Positions 1 to 10,751 of a stretch of DNA of 64,000 nucleotides are shown piece after piece. The notes below the pieces were generated by a model. It was given only the letters and a program-made list of their open reading frames with translations, searched no databases and was not told where the DNA came from. This stretch comes from Massariosphaeria phaeospora (Eukaryota > Ascomycota > Dothideomycetes > Pleosporales). Each line of letters opens with the position of its first letter. The first letter of the stretch is position 1. Made by a program: the position numbers and the translations under genes. The stretch covers positions 1,364,001 through 1,428,000 of the forward strand of contig JAADJZ010000006.1 of the NCBI GenBank assembly GCA_011032825.1. Direction: 5' to 3'.

Positions 1-2814
1 TACAAGTAGTAAGTCTATACTTGCGCTTTGCTTCTACTCTTTGAAGGTGGAGCAGAGGTGCACGTTGTATTTCGATTCCACTATAGTCTTATCAAAGACT
101 GCCAGTTGGCGGTGCAAGACGAAGCCATCTCAGCGACTCCCGCCATCTTTCTTCTTCTTCTGCCCACGTCTACTCCTCGGAAGCTCAGCACTCATTCCAC
201 TTAGATCCCCTGAATCATGAGCTTTGCATGCATTAGTAGCTAAACTTTAGACAGCTTACGCCACGGCAACTCATATCCCCGTCGTCACACTCACCACCTA
301 CCTCCAAACCTTCCAACACCGTCCGAACTCCCCCCAACTCCGCCACGCCATGCCGTCCCTCTTCCCCGAAAACCACCAGAACCTTCCCGCACCCAACCGA
401 ACCAAACCGCGAAAGAACCAAACCACACGACATTTACAGCCCAGCCCAGCCCAGCCCAGGCCCACTCATCTCAGCTCAGCTCCCGTCCGTACGCCGCCAA
501 GTTCCAACAGTGATCCGTCGTCCATCGTCTCGCGCGCGAGATCTCGCTCCCCCAACATATATGCATGATGCATACTCGAATCCAACCTCATTCCAACCAA
601 CGGGATCCACAGCGGTTTCATCGCACTAATGTCAACGGCAGATGCCGTGCTGCAGGCGCTGCATCGATCGGGAATATGGTGTGAGCGTTTGAGCATCGTG
701 CGTCGATTGTGCGTCTTGGGATAGATTATAGGGGAATTACGTGGTGGCATGGCATGGCATGGCATGGCATGACATGACATGGCGGGCGAGGCTGACGTGG
801 GCCTTGGGTTGTGCGTGCGCCGGATGTAGCTTTGGTATGATGATGGCTGGACATCCGTTCCTGCGCCATGCAAAGCCCGTGTAGGTAGGTATAGTGGACA
901 AATTTGTCAACTAAACTAGCTGGGGGACTTCTTACGGTACGTACGGAGGGGAAGTATCGACAAACGGAATAAACAAAGGATACCGCGCAGCCTTGCCACC
1001 AACCGCGTGCTATTATGTACTATACCGTGCCTGTACCTGTATTTACTTGTCAGTCCAGTCCCGTCGTACAGCCAGGCCTCTGATCTCGCATTCGGATTCG
1101 CATCGCCTATCCGCTGTTCATCCCTCGATCCCTTCCTCCCTCAATCCCAAGAGCCCAAATCCAAATCCAAGTCCACCAACACACCCCCCCTCTTCACCGA
1201 CCACGCCGCCCTACCGCAGCCACACCTACCCATCTAGGCATACACAGCGCCCCCAACCGCCCAAATCCGTCTCACGTGGTGCGTGGCGCGTATGTCCGTC
1301 CGCCCAAAACGCCGCGGAAGAGACGCAGCGAATGATGGCGAGCGGCGTCGGCGTCGGCGTCGCGGTCAGGGAAGGTCAGGCACACCAGACTTGGGAGCGG
1401 TGGGTCAGTGTGCGGGGTAGGTACAAACGGCGTGGCGTGGTGTGGGGCGGTGCGCTGCTGTGCTGTGCTGTGCGGTGTTTGGCTGGAAGACTGCATGGCT
1501 AAGGGCAGGTAAGTAATTACGGTGAACTGAACAGAACTGAACGGAACCGTACCTTGGACAGCAGTAAATCTGGCGTGTTTGCCGCCCGATCAACAGAACA
1601 AGGCACTGCTGGTGGTGGTGGCGAAGTTCGTGAACAAGCGGGGCCATACATCCACGAAGGCGCTACCACTGCCACCATACCCATCGCTATGTCGCCATTC
1701 GATCAGCGTGTGTGGTGCGGTGTAGTACCTACCTACCATATACTACCTAGCCCCACCCCCACTCGAAGTTTCAGGTTGAGTATTCCAGACGTCGTCCAAT
1801 AGACTACTAAAACTATCTGCAAGGTGCGTGTCATAATCTCCACATAGACTACCTACCGGTACCGTACCGGACCGGGCACCAAGCTGTGGACAGCCTACAG
1901 CCTACAGGGCTGCATGTGGCAGTCAGTCCAGCCTATCGGAAACATTCCGAATGGACGTCACACCATGCTATGTCGAGTCGAGTCGAGCAACATGCAACAT
2001 CACCGAAGCGGACATACAGACAGACGACAAGGGGAAATGCATCACAAAACGTTGTTTTCGTCAAATGTGAGAGGTGTATATTCAAGGGTGGCTCTGTGTG
2101 AGTATACGTTGGATACCTAGATACTGGCCCTCGCCGATCGAGCCCATAAACTCCCCATAGAAAGGCAAACATTGTTGCAACCCAATCCACCTGAAGTTGT
2201 GAATCAATGAATGAAAAGAAAGGAAATGAAATGAGCCATATACCCAGAGCCCCGTAAGCAAAACGCCCAGAAATCCTGCAAGATTGATGATGGAGGAAGA
2301 TGGGGTATCGCTGGAGACGCAGAGTGAACCCCCGAGAGAGATAGCAAAAGAGAGAATGAGACCGGTTAGATTCAGAGGGGTATCGCCATGAGAGAGAGGA
2401 AGACACCATAGCGCCGAGATTGTGCCGTATCATAATCGATTCGTAGCCTTCTAGCGGCAAGGGAAAGTCGAGCAAGAAAAAAGGTGAGCAGGATAAATGG
2501 CCCTTTGCTGTACGTGTCTAGTGCGCATGGCTGTCGTAAATTGAAGCGTACTCGTACACCTTTCCGAGATGGTGCGACGACAGCGTATGTTTATGCGAAG
2601 GGCGGGGAAATGGGATAAGGGTAGAGATGTTGGCTAAGTCCAGGCCAGCCCGAGAGTTGGGACAAGCGAATCCAAGGCAACACACATCGTAGGGAAGTAA
2701 TCGAGAAGGGAAAGCGGGTGAACGTCCGATGTGGGTGGTACGCGCCTTCCCATGCACAACGCCGAGAGGACAGTATAGTGGACAATTGGCCAGGGCAGCG
2801 AAAGCGGGAGATGC
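1..2814. other. Gene-free left flank with simple-sequence patches
   Basis: I see no reading frame here with recognisable domains, good codon structure or clean splice sites. The open frames present are low-complexity. Pyrimidine-rich tracts lie around 1120-1260 and a GCC/GTC-type run near 1345-1365. The last few hundred bases are probably the 3' flank of the minus-strand gene ending at 2815. Confidence 0.5.
749..782. repeat. Pentanucleotide GGCAT microsatellite
   Basis: About five to seven head-to-tail copies of a GGCAT unit, the last ones changed to GACAT, visible directly. It is simple-sequence DNA with no apparent function. Confidence 0.8.
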
Positions 2815-3918
2815 TTAGGTCTTCTTGGTCGTCTTCTTGACAGAGCCCTTGGCGGAGACGCGAGTCGGAGTGCCCTTGTTCTTGTTCTTGGGTGTGACGG
2901 GCGCCGCGTTCTTCTTAGGGAGTTGCGGGAGGAATTCAATCGAAGGGACTGCCTTGGTCTCGCCTTTGTTCAACATGTCGAGGATCGTGGTGACGGTGGC
3001 CTTGACCTCGTCGATGGTCTTCTTCTCGCCCAGGCCGAACTCTAGCTCGCGGAGCACATCAATGGGCGCTTCGAAGGACTTGTTGTTGGAGGGGAGGACG
3101 GGAGCGCCGGCGTCCTCGCTGGACAGGCCGGAGGCGATGCCACGGGAAAACTTGTTGAGACGGCCCTCCTCTGACTTCTTCAAGCACACGTTGTAGGTGG
3201 TGCCGGGGTGCTCGCTCTCGATGACGTCGAATTGGCGGAGGATGAGGTTGATCTTGCGCAGCTGCCACTTGTCGGCGTTGTAGGTAGCTCGCTGGTAGTG
3301 CTTCCGGCAGAACAGCGGCCAGCAGGACACCTCGCGAGTGCATGCCTTGTTCCTGCCAAAGTGATCGGAAATGACCTTGCGCGACAAGTCCTTGCTGTAT
3401 TGGCCAGTCCTGCACTCGGAGTACTCGTCGTTCATGCAGACGAACTCGCGCTCTGAGAGGGGAGGCGCATTGGCGTCGGTGCCGTTGGGGTCGTCGTCCG
3501 CATTCGCGCCGGAAGAGGGGCTGCTGAAAACGGCGCCCTTTGCGCTCTCCGGGGAGCCATAGGGAGAAGGAGCGGTCAGAGTAGACGAGGCACCCGGCGT
3601 GTGAGGGGCCGCAGAGGGAGTCGCCACGGAGGCTGGCGGGGTAGCCAGACCGCCGTCCTGCTTGACGGTGACGGTCGCGCCTGCCGAAGCGGTGGGAGTC
3701 CTCGGAGCTCGGATCGGAGTGGAAGGAGCCTCCTGAGCAGCTTCCGGCGCCTCAGGGACATCGGGAGCCTCGCATTTGGCAGCAACCTCGGCGACCTCAG
3801 CGCCCTCAGGAGCGCCATGGGGTGGGGTGAGGATGTTGGTGAGGCTCATGGCGGCGCGGATAGCTGACTCGCCCTGGGCGTCTGCGGAGCGCAGGGGTGA
3901 CTCGACCTTGGCCGACAT
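2815..3918 (-). CDS. Conserved fungal protein with Cys/His cluster (ORP1-like)
   Basis: Single-exon frame of 367 residues. The first ATG is at 3918; the open frame runs slightly further upstream but only from a TTG codon. Residues 1-155 are low-complexity and rich in Ala, Pro, Ser and Thr. Residues about 160-225 form a compact conserved-looking block with spaced cysteines, ending in a CWPLFCRKHYQR motif, which could bind zinc. A helical segment follows, and the tail is Lys/Thr-rich and very basic, ending in KKTTKKT. The basic tail plus Cys/His core suggests a nuclear, possibly DNA-binding protein. From memory, Pezizomycotina proteins with this core are labelled ORP1-like, with no settled function. 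The gene stands alone: the nearest upstream gene starts 3.4 kb away on the other strand. Existence is well supported; function is unknown. Confidence 0.75.
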   Translation of the reverse strand: MSAKVESPLRSADAQGESAIRAAMSLTNILTPPHGAPEGAEVAEVAAKCEAPDVPEAPEAAQEAPSTPIRAPRTPTASAGATVTVKQDGGLATPPASVATPSAAPHTPGASSTLTAPSPYGSPESAKGAVFSSPSSGANADDDPNGTDANAPPLSEREFVCMNDEYSECRTGQYSKDLSRKVISDHFGRNKACTREVSCWPLFCRKHYQRATYNADKWQLRKINLILRQFDVIESEHPGTTYNVCLKKSEEGRLNKFSRGIASGLSSEDAGAPVLPSNNKSFEAPIDVLRELEFGLGEKKTIDEVKATVTTILDMLNKGETKAVPSIEFLPQLPKKNAAPVTPKNKNKGTPTRVSAKGSVKKTTKKT

Positions 3919-6900
3919 GGCGAAGGGGGGTTGCAAGTGGAGAGAGTAGAAATGTGCAAGTGGCCAAGAGCAAGAGTAGAAAGCAGAGCTGTAGCTTGTT
4001 CGCGCAGGTGGGGAAGACAGTTGGAATCAGGGTTGTGAGATGGAGGAGATCTCGAGGAGGGTGAGCGGAGGGCCGTCCTTTATAGACGGCAGAGGGCAGT
4101 CTGCGGCGATGCACTAGCGCGTTATTCACCGCGACAACTGGCTGACTGTTTGGCAGTCGGCTGAGCCGTTCAATGAGCAACAATAGGAGGGGACGCCACA
4201 ATATCAAGGCCGGTATTCACAATAGGACGCACACAGGGGCGGGCCCAGCGCTGTTGAGACCTGCCTCCTCCGCGGCTGCCTGGTGTCCAAAGCGCAATTG
4301 AGTCGACCATGAGAGCACGAGAACGGTCTCTCGGCTTGGGATTTGCTGCTTTCACCTGTGCCAAGGGAGTGGTTCGCGTCGGAGCGTAGACCAGGCGACG
4401 ACCAGCTAGCGCAGGGAACCCTGTCAGCCCAATTACCAACGACCCTCTCGTCGAGCCACGAGTCTGTGGGGAAGTGTGAAGTGATGGCCGCCGGTGAGGA
4501 AACTGCCGCGGGCCGCAAGCACCGGCGAGGACGCGGCCTCTTTGCGCCATAGTGCCCGATACTGCACAGCGTTCTTCACGAGAGATGGAAAATGGCACTG
4601 CCTACGTCATCCCCGCGTTTGTTTAGTTGCGGTGCGAACAATCTGTTGCGTGGGCGAGTGCGTAGGCCCAAGCTTTCACTCCCGGGAGGTTGCACGCCCC
4701 TCAGTGAACAGGCATATGCACGGATATCCCACATGGTGACCTGGAATTTAGATTCAAATGTGCAGGGACGGCCTGGTCTAGCAACGAATGACTGGAGGTG
4801 CGGGGTGCCATAACGACCGAGTCGGCGTGACCACGCCTGGTGTGTGCTTGACCGAGCCGGCCATCGGAAACACTCATCATGTATGGCTCGGCCCAAGGCC
4901 ACTGTGAAGACCTAATTCCATGACTGTTCGCTCTGACAAGGAAGAGCTTTGACGTAAGACTGGAGTGACTGGACTAGGCACGAAACGTGGGCGTGGCTGA
5001 GATGTTTGTTTGGTGCTGTCCGAATTCAATGCTGAGTCTGCAATGTCGTGACCCACAACCACCGTAGGACCTTTCGCCACGATAGCATCATATAGTGACC
5101 CTTGAAGCCATATATGACTTGGGAGTTGGGATATCGATGACTGACGTGATGCGCCATGGCCATTCAACTCACCGAGCAATGACCAACCCTCGAGACGAGT
5201 ATTAGCGCCGGTTGTGTTCATATAATGACCAACGTAGAGAACAGCTAGCCACTAACCACAGGTGTGAGTCCCGAGCTCTATTGCCGGGGGGTGTGTGTAC
5301 CACGCAGCAGCACACCTGGGTTCATTGCTTCTGCTTGACGTCTTCGGATTGCCCCCCACAGCACATCCTTCGAGAAATCTTGTGAATGGAACTACCATGT
5401 AGAAGTCTCAAGGACCTTCTAAGTAGTGATGAGTAGTAGTATGGCCAAACGTGAGATTTCTGTACCGCCGATCGGTTTAGAGTTTGGGCGTGGGATGTTG
5501 ATGAAAGCTCGACCCACCGGGCGGGTCTTCCGTAGGACTATACTGCCACTGATGATCGTAGTAGTGCAGTGAGTGAGTTGCCAACACGGACTACAGATAA
5601 TTTCTCATTGAGGTGAGATGACGGGCATCTCTTTTAGTGTTCCGAAGGAATTTTCGAGAATACACCTCCATCCTCCTGATGAGTTTTAGCAACAGGTAGA
5701 GAGAGTTTTCCTTGGTCGTGATTAAGCCCTGATGTATCGAGCAGGCATAGTAGGGAATGTAAACCAGTAAATCGTTCGTCTTTACAAAGCCCTATTGTAT
5801 CCAACAGAGTGGATGATTCGTGTGCAAGTGTGGCTGGTTCATGGGCATCGGGTTTTGCCAGAGCGGTGTCTCGTGTCTCCGTAAGGCTGCCTGGCCGACT
5901 GATTCTGACTTCGAGCATCTAGTCTGGGTTGATATGTCCGTTACATTGGGATATAGAATTTGTTGCGCCGATTGGAAGAGTCCACGCCCGATGATCTTGG
6001 CAGAGTAAGAGACTCTAGCGATCTGATGATTGACCTATTGCCTTCAGAATCCTCATTATGTCCGGTACTAGGGGTAATGCTTTGATAAAGGATAGATTCG
6101 TTACCCCGTGACTGCCTGGTTGGCGGAATCGAAGCTAACGCGGTGTCACAAGAGGCGGGTCGCTGTTGATTTGCGGAGCACGATTGCGGAAGACGCCGGT
6201 GTTGGACGCGGCTCGGGATCGCTCTTACAGAGCATCTGTATCTGCTCAACTCGATCAGCAATCGTTTCGCACCCACAAGAGCCTCAGTTATCCATACTGT
6301 ACCCATACACTGTGGCCAAGACGTCGTGTCGTAAGGAAGAAGGGCAGGGATAGCCGGAATCCCCCTGGCGTTGCTCGTATTCTCGGCACACTCCTGAACC
6401 TCTAGCCCCATCGGGATAGCACGCAAGATGTGTCTTCCTTCCTGCACGAAGACGGCGAAGGCTATCGATCCTTCGAGCACGCCGTCCGACGCCCAAAGGC
6501 ACCCTCATCTCGTCGTCAGCGCACCTCACCATCGCCACACCCTCCGCCGCGACCAGCTCGAGCTCTCCGGAGCGCTTCACACGTCACAGCATCCGCGCTT
6601 GTGCACCGGGACATGTTGTTTGCTCGTCTTGGGCGTATATCATATATCAGAAGCAGTCAGTTGGAGCTGTTGCGTTGCCGCTGGGCACGCATGTAAGGGT
6701 TGGGCTCACCCAAGGGCGCTCGATACGTGTTAAGGCCGTACATGGGATCTCTGGGATCCCTGGCACGAGTCATCGCTGGGCGTCGTACTCCGTACCTGGT
6801 TGTGCGAAGGGTTAGGGCGCTCCACCAGGCTTGACGCGGACAGTCTATTTTGACCGCCGGATCGCACTTTCCACGGACCTTATTCTATCGAACATGACTT

Positions 6901-7289
6901 CTTGATCTTCGAACCCGCACCTCTCACCACCCATTTTACTCTCACGGCTGTCTATCGTTACGCACGCTGATTTACGTCTGCATCTCATCATATCGCCTGC
7001 CATCTTAGATCGACTACCTCGTTGATAGAAGCACAAGATCTATCCATTCTTTGGCCCTCCATCATTCGTCAGCAGCACACACGTCCATCCCACGAAGCAA
7101 ACGTCGAAGTGCTGGACATCCTTACTTTACCATTATTTGGCACAACATCAGTTCCATCAGGTTGGCATCGCCTACGGGTACAGAATAGTAGAGACAAAAA
7201 CCACTACAGGATTTACTTGAGTCGAATCTCTATTTCTGGCATATTAGTAGCCTGGGACTTGTCCCTCGATCATATCTAAAGCTAGGGAA
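3919..7289. other. 3.4-kb intergenic region
   Basis: Shared upstream space of the minus-strand Cys/His gene and the plus-strand helicase. Short open frames occur on both strands (the longest about 180 codons on the minus strand at 5941-6480), but none shows domains, codon bias or splice context I can support. A degenerate copy of the dispersed repeat lies at about 5680-5800. The stretch from 6430 to 6600 is C-rich. Confidence 0.5.
5676..5805. repeat. Dispersed repeat, copy A (diverged, interrupted)
   Basis: Two blocks resemble the other copies: one with TTTTAGCAACAGGTAGA near 5683-5699, and one reading CTTTACAAAGCCCTATTGTAT near 5780-5800. About 80 unmatched bases separate them. The same two blocks lie almost together in the copies at 18.2 and 36.4 kb, so this copy has an insertion or was rearranged. 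Confidence 0.5.
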
Positions 7290-10151
7290 ATGGCGAAGAT
7301 ACGCGGGGCCGAAAGCAATCCCCGCAATGCGCCCTCTAGACTAGTCGCGATCCCCAAAGCTCTCAATCCGAAGGCTGGTCTACCCCCGACACCATCGTCC
7401 TCGGGAAAGACAAGCCTGGACGCCAAAAGGAATCTAAAAAAGGGCGACGAAGAAACGCCAGAGCACGTACGAGTCGAATACGATGTATATGCAACACCAT
7501 ATATCCCCGCCATCTTAAGATCAGTTAATGACGAACCAGGGCACACAATGGTAACGGAGTCCGAGCACAAGGTTGATTTCGACGCATATCTAGAGTCATT
7601 CGCAGGGAGAAGCTTCGTTCCAGTCCTAGATACCGGGCCCATTCAACATGCAACTCCTCCCACGGGTGCAGTACTTACAATATCGGCATACTTTGGCTAC
7701 TTCGATGCTCTCTGGAAAGCTGACTGCGCTGCTAAAGAACTCGAAAATGAACTCTACTCTCTCTATCGGGTACCACTTTATCCGATTCTGGGCACACCCA
7801 ACGGTCGATGCTTGTGGAGACTGTCTATACCTGGGCTGCGCGAAGATAGCCCGCTAATTCAAATGGGGGATACTCTGCAGCTGCGCCTCTTATACGTCGA
7901 TGGAGCCGGAAACCTCACCCAAGTACCTGTGATGGGCAGTACTGGGCTCCCGACTCGGAGCTGGACTGGTGTCCAGTACAACGCCAGTGTGTACAGTAGT
8001 AGCAGAGCAGAAGAGTTGGTTTATTTGAAGATCGAGGGCCTGAAACCGTTCCCCATGCAGACTATGCCCGCTTACGTCAACGTTGTGTTCCCGCTCAAGC
8101 AGAGGTTACTACAGACGCAACTTAAAGCCTTGAATTATGTTTCTGAAGAGCTGCAGAAGATGCCGCATCCTCCGCATGACGGCAACTTAGCTGATATAGG
8201 CGACCAAGTTCTTTCGCAAGTTGCAAGCCATATCTTGGAAGAGTCTACGACGATATCGCAAGATCAAAACTATGGCTCTAACCCTTGGATCCGGAAAATC
8301 CTGTTCCCTGACTGCGCCGATGGCGTCCTTCAAACAAGTCTGCGTAGCTATCCCAGCCGTGGCTTCTTTGATTCCGTGCTTAACTACGAGCAGGCACATG
8401 CCGTCGACGCAATCTGTGAGAACAAGTTTGGAGTACTACCCTATCTCATTTCTGGACCACCGGGAACTGGGAAGACAAAGACCCTAGTGGAAGCTGCCAT
8501 GCAACTCCTCAACACCACTAGTGTCGCACATGTGCTAATTTGTGCACCGTCTGAGCCAGCTGCTGACACCATAGCTATACGCCTCAAGGCCTATCTTCCA
8601 CCGGGCAAGCTTCTACGATTGAATAGTCCCGGACGATCACATATCGAAGTACCACAAGAACTGATGCAATACACATACACGGAGAAAGACATGTTCTACC
8701 TTCCGCCCTTTCAGCAGTTGATGGCCTACAACATCGTCGTCACATCCTGTCGAGACGCGTCGATTCTGGTAGATGCACGATTGACTAATGCCGATCTCTG
8801 GTCTATCGAAAAGAACATGCTCGCAGCTTTCCACCCGGAGTCTTCGTTGTCACCGCCGCCCCTCCACTGGGGAGCGCTTTTGCTCGACGAAGCTGCTCAA
8901 GCCACCGAGGTGGATGTGCTACCTGCCTTGAGTGTCATCATGCCGCCGTCGTCGTTCCCGCAGGATCTGGACCAACCACGGCTGGCTATGGCGGGCGACG
9001 ACAACCAGCTCGGCCCTAGAATCGCGTCCCAAGACTCGCTATTCAGCACTTCCTTATTCGCCCGACTCTTTGAAAGGCCGCTCTTCAAGAATCACCCACT
9101 CTCTAGATCTAACGTACGGCCGTCTGTGGGGCCCCCGGTGCTGAAGAAGGAGATGCTCCCAATACTGTACGCACCATTCACAAATCTCGTCCGCAACTAC
9201 CGCTCGCACCCCGCCATCCTTAGCGTGCCATCAAACCTCTTCTACAACGACACGCTCATCCCCGAAGCCGCCATCCCCTCCACCCCTCTACAAGCCTCGC
9301 CCCTCTGGCAAGGCCGCAAATGGCCCGTCCTCTTCATCCCGCACACCGGCGCCGACGAGATCGAGCGCGACGGCGGCGGCTGGTACAACCACAGCGAAGC
9401 CAAACTAGCCTGCGACACGGCGCAGCACCTCTGGGCCGAGTGCGGCGTCGCGCCCGCCACCATCTGCATCATGAGCCCCTTCGCCGCGCAAGTCAAGCAG
9501 CTGCGCGCGCTGATGCGCTCCGCGGCGTACGGCCGCGCCGGCGCCGGCCTCTGGGACGTCAACATCGGCCCGCTGGAAGCGTTCCAGGGCCTCGAGAAGC
9601 GCGTCGTCATCATCTGCACGACGCGCACGCGCTCCCGCTTCCTGCGCAAGGACGCCGAGCGCGGCCTCGGCCTCGTGCACCAGCGCCGCAAGATGAACGT
9701 CGCGGTCACGCGCGCTATGGAGGCGCTGGTCGTGATTGGGAGTCCGCTTGTGCTGCGCCAGGATGAGCATTGGAGTGCGTTTCTGGCGTTTTGTGCGAGG
9801 AATGGACTGGTGGGGCAGGGGGCGCTGGCGGGGGATGGTGATGCGTGGAGGTTGGACGGGCTTGTGGGGGGTGCGGAGGAGCAGAGGATCGGCGTGTTGG
9901 AGAAGGCGCTGCTGGTGAGGGAGGAGAGGGAGAAGTTGGCGGCGGCGGGGCAGCGGGGACGCGCGCTGGGGAGTGGCGCTGCGTCGTTGGAGGAGGTGGA
10001 TGGCGGGCTGTATGAGGAGTGGATTGAGAATCTGAAGGCTGCGTTGGAGGACGAGGAAGATGGTGGGGATGACGGTGATGATGTGGAAGAAGAAGTAGGC
10101 CAAGGCGAAGAGGACGAAGAGCAGGAGGATCAAGGTGGCGTCGCTGGATAA
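7290..10151 (+). CDS. UPF1/MOV10-like superfamily 1 RNA helicase
   Basis: Intronless frame of 953 residues with a complete SF1 helicase core. Motif I is GPPGTGKTKT at about residue 390, motif II DEAAQ at about 533, motif III GDDNQLGP at about 569, the NYRSHP motif at about 635, motif V with EAFQGLEKR near 765 and motif VI NVAVTRA near 803. This set is typical of the UPF1/SEN1/MOV10 group of 5'-3' RNA or RNA/DNA helicases. The roughly 380-residue N-terminal part resembles the beta-rich region before the helicase core in MOV10-type proteins, so MOV10/SDE3-like (RNA silencing or RNP remodelling) is the best guess and UPF1-like second. The C-terminal 40 residues are a nearly pure Asp/Glu tail. 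Base composition changes sharply inside the gene: from about 9230 onward third positions become strongly G/C. An upstream exon is possible, since an in-frame stop is reached only a few codons before the ATG. Confidence 0.88.
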   Translation: MAKIRGAESNPRNAPSRLVAIPKALNPKAGLPPTPSSSGKTSLDAKRNLKKGDEETPEHVRVEYDVYATPYIPAILRSVNDEPGHTMVTESEHKVDFDAYLESFAGRSFVPVLDTGPIQHATPPTGAVLTISAYFGYFDALWKADCAAKELENELYSLYRVPLYPILGTPNGRCLWRLSIPGLREDSPLIQMGDTLQLRLLYVDGAGNLTQVPVMGSTGLPTRSWTGVQYNASVYSSSRAEELVYLKIEGLKPFPMQTMPAYVNVVFPLKQRLLQTQLKALNYVSEELQKMPHPPHDGNLADIGDQVLSQVASHILEESTTISQDQNYGSNPWIRKILFPDCADGVLQTSLRSYPSRGFFDSVLNYEQAHAVDAICENKFGVLPYLISGPPGTGKTKTLVEAAMQLLNTTSVAHVLICAPSEPAADTIAIRLKAYLPPGKLLRLNSPGRSHIEVPQELMQYTYTEKDMFYLPPFQQLMAYNIVVTSCRDASILVDARLTNADLWSIEKNMLAAFHPESSLSPPPLHWGALLLDEAAQATEVDVLPALSVIMPPSSFPQDLDQPRLAMAGDDNQLGPRIASQDSLFSTSLFARLFERPLFKNHPLSRSNVRPSVGPPVLKKEMLPILYAPFTNLVRNYRSHPAILSVPSNLFYNDTLIPEAAIPSTPLQASPLWQGRKWPVLFIPHTGADEIERDGGGWYNHSEAKLACDTAQHLWAECGVAPATICIMSPFAAQVKQLRALMRSAAYGRAGAGLWDVNIGPLEAFQGLEKRVVIICTTRTRSRFLRKDAERGLGLVHQRRKMNVAVTRAMEALVVIGSPLVLRQDEHWSAFLAFCARNGLVGQGALAGDGDAWRLDGLVGGAEEQRIGVLEKALLVREEREKLAAAGQRGRALGSGAASLEEVDGGLYEEWIENLKAALEDEEDGGDDGDDVEEEVGQGEEDEEQEDQGGVAG

Positions 10152-10751
10152 TATACCGGTAGCTGGATACATATCAGTCGCTCTGGCTAGACGACAGCGC
10201 TTGGCGGATATATCAGGGCTTCATACAGGTAAAGGCGCATTTGCGTGGAGTGCGCTGGGATTTATTATATATTATCATGATACATCACATTCGACGACGG
10301 CAAGGGACATGCAACAGTCACATCACATTCAACACACAGTACAGTTCAGTTCACTCAACATGATGTGATGGTGATAGTTTATTTCTATAGCCCAGCTGAT
10401 CGGCCAGGGGAGGTGGGGGTATATAAACCGAACCGATATCAAATGCCCAAGTCATAGCTGCATATGACGCTTCTTTTTCTCAGAAGACGAGGCAGCTCAA
10501 TTCGAGAATGCTCTCTTTGGTAAGTGGCAGACCATAGATTTCCGTCGGACTGGGAGGGCTCTATCTATTCAAGCGAACCAACCGATTCCCCCTGGACAGT
10601 ATGTTCTGCGCCGACAAACGCCATGCGGTGTGAGAGGGTATCCTTCGCAGCTGAAATGGTGTATCTAAATGGCAATGAAAACGACCGAAGGTATCGAGAC
10701 GTGTGTTTGGGAAGACGTGAAGATGAACGCTGCAAGTAGTGATGCCATAGC
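10152..10751. other. Intergenic region between convergent genes
   Basis: The 3' flanks of the helicase and of RTF1 meet here. A TATATAAA stretch lies near 10430, but there is no gene that it could serve. Nothing else recognised. Confidence 0.5.

Noticed and set aside
1933..2475. 180-codon minus-strand open frame
   Set aside because: Has hydrophobic patches but no consistent membrane topology; lies among simple-sequence DNA next to the 3' end of another gene.
5941..6480. 179-codon minus-strand open frame
   Set aside because: No recognisable motif; overlaps other equally long frames on both strands, as expected by chance.
9405..10172. 255-codon frame antisense to the helicase
   Set aside because: A product of the GC-rich codons of the helicase gene; Leu/Arg/Ala-rich with no motif.
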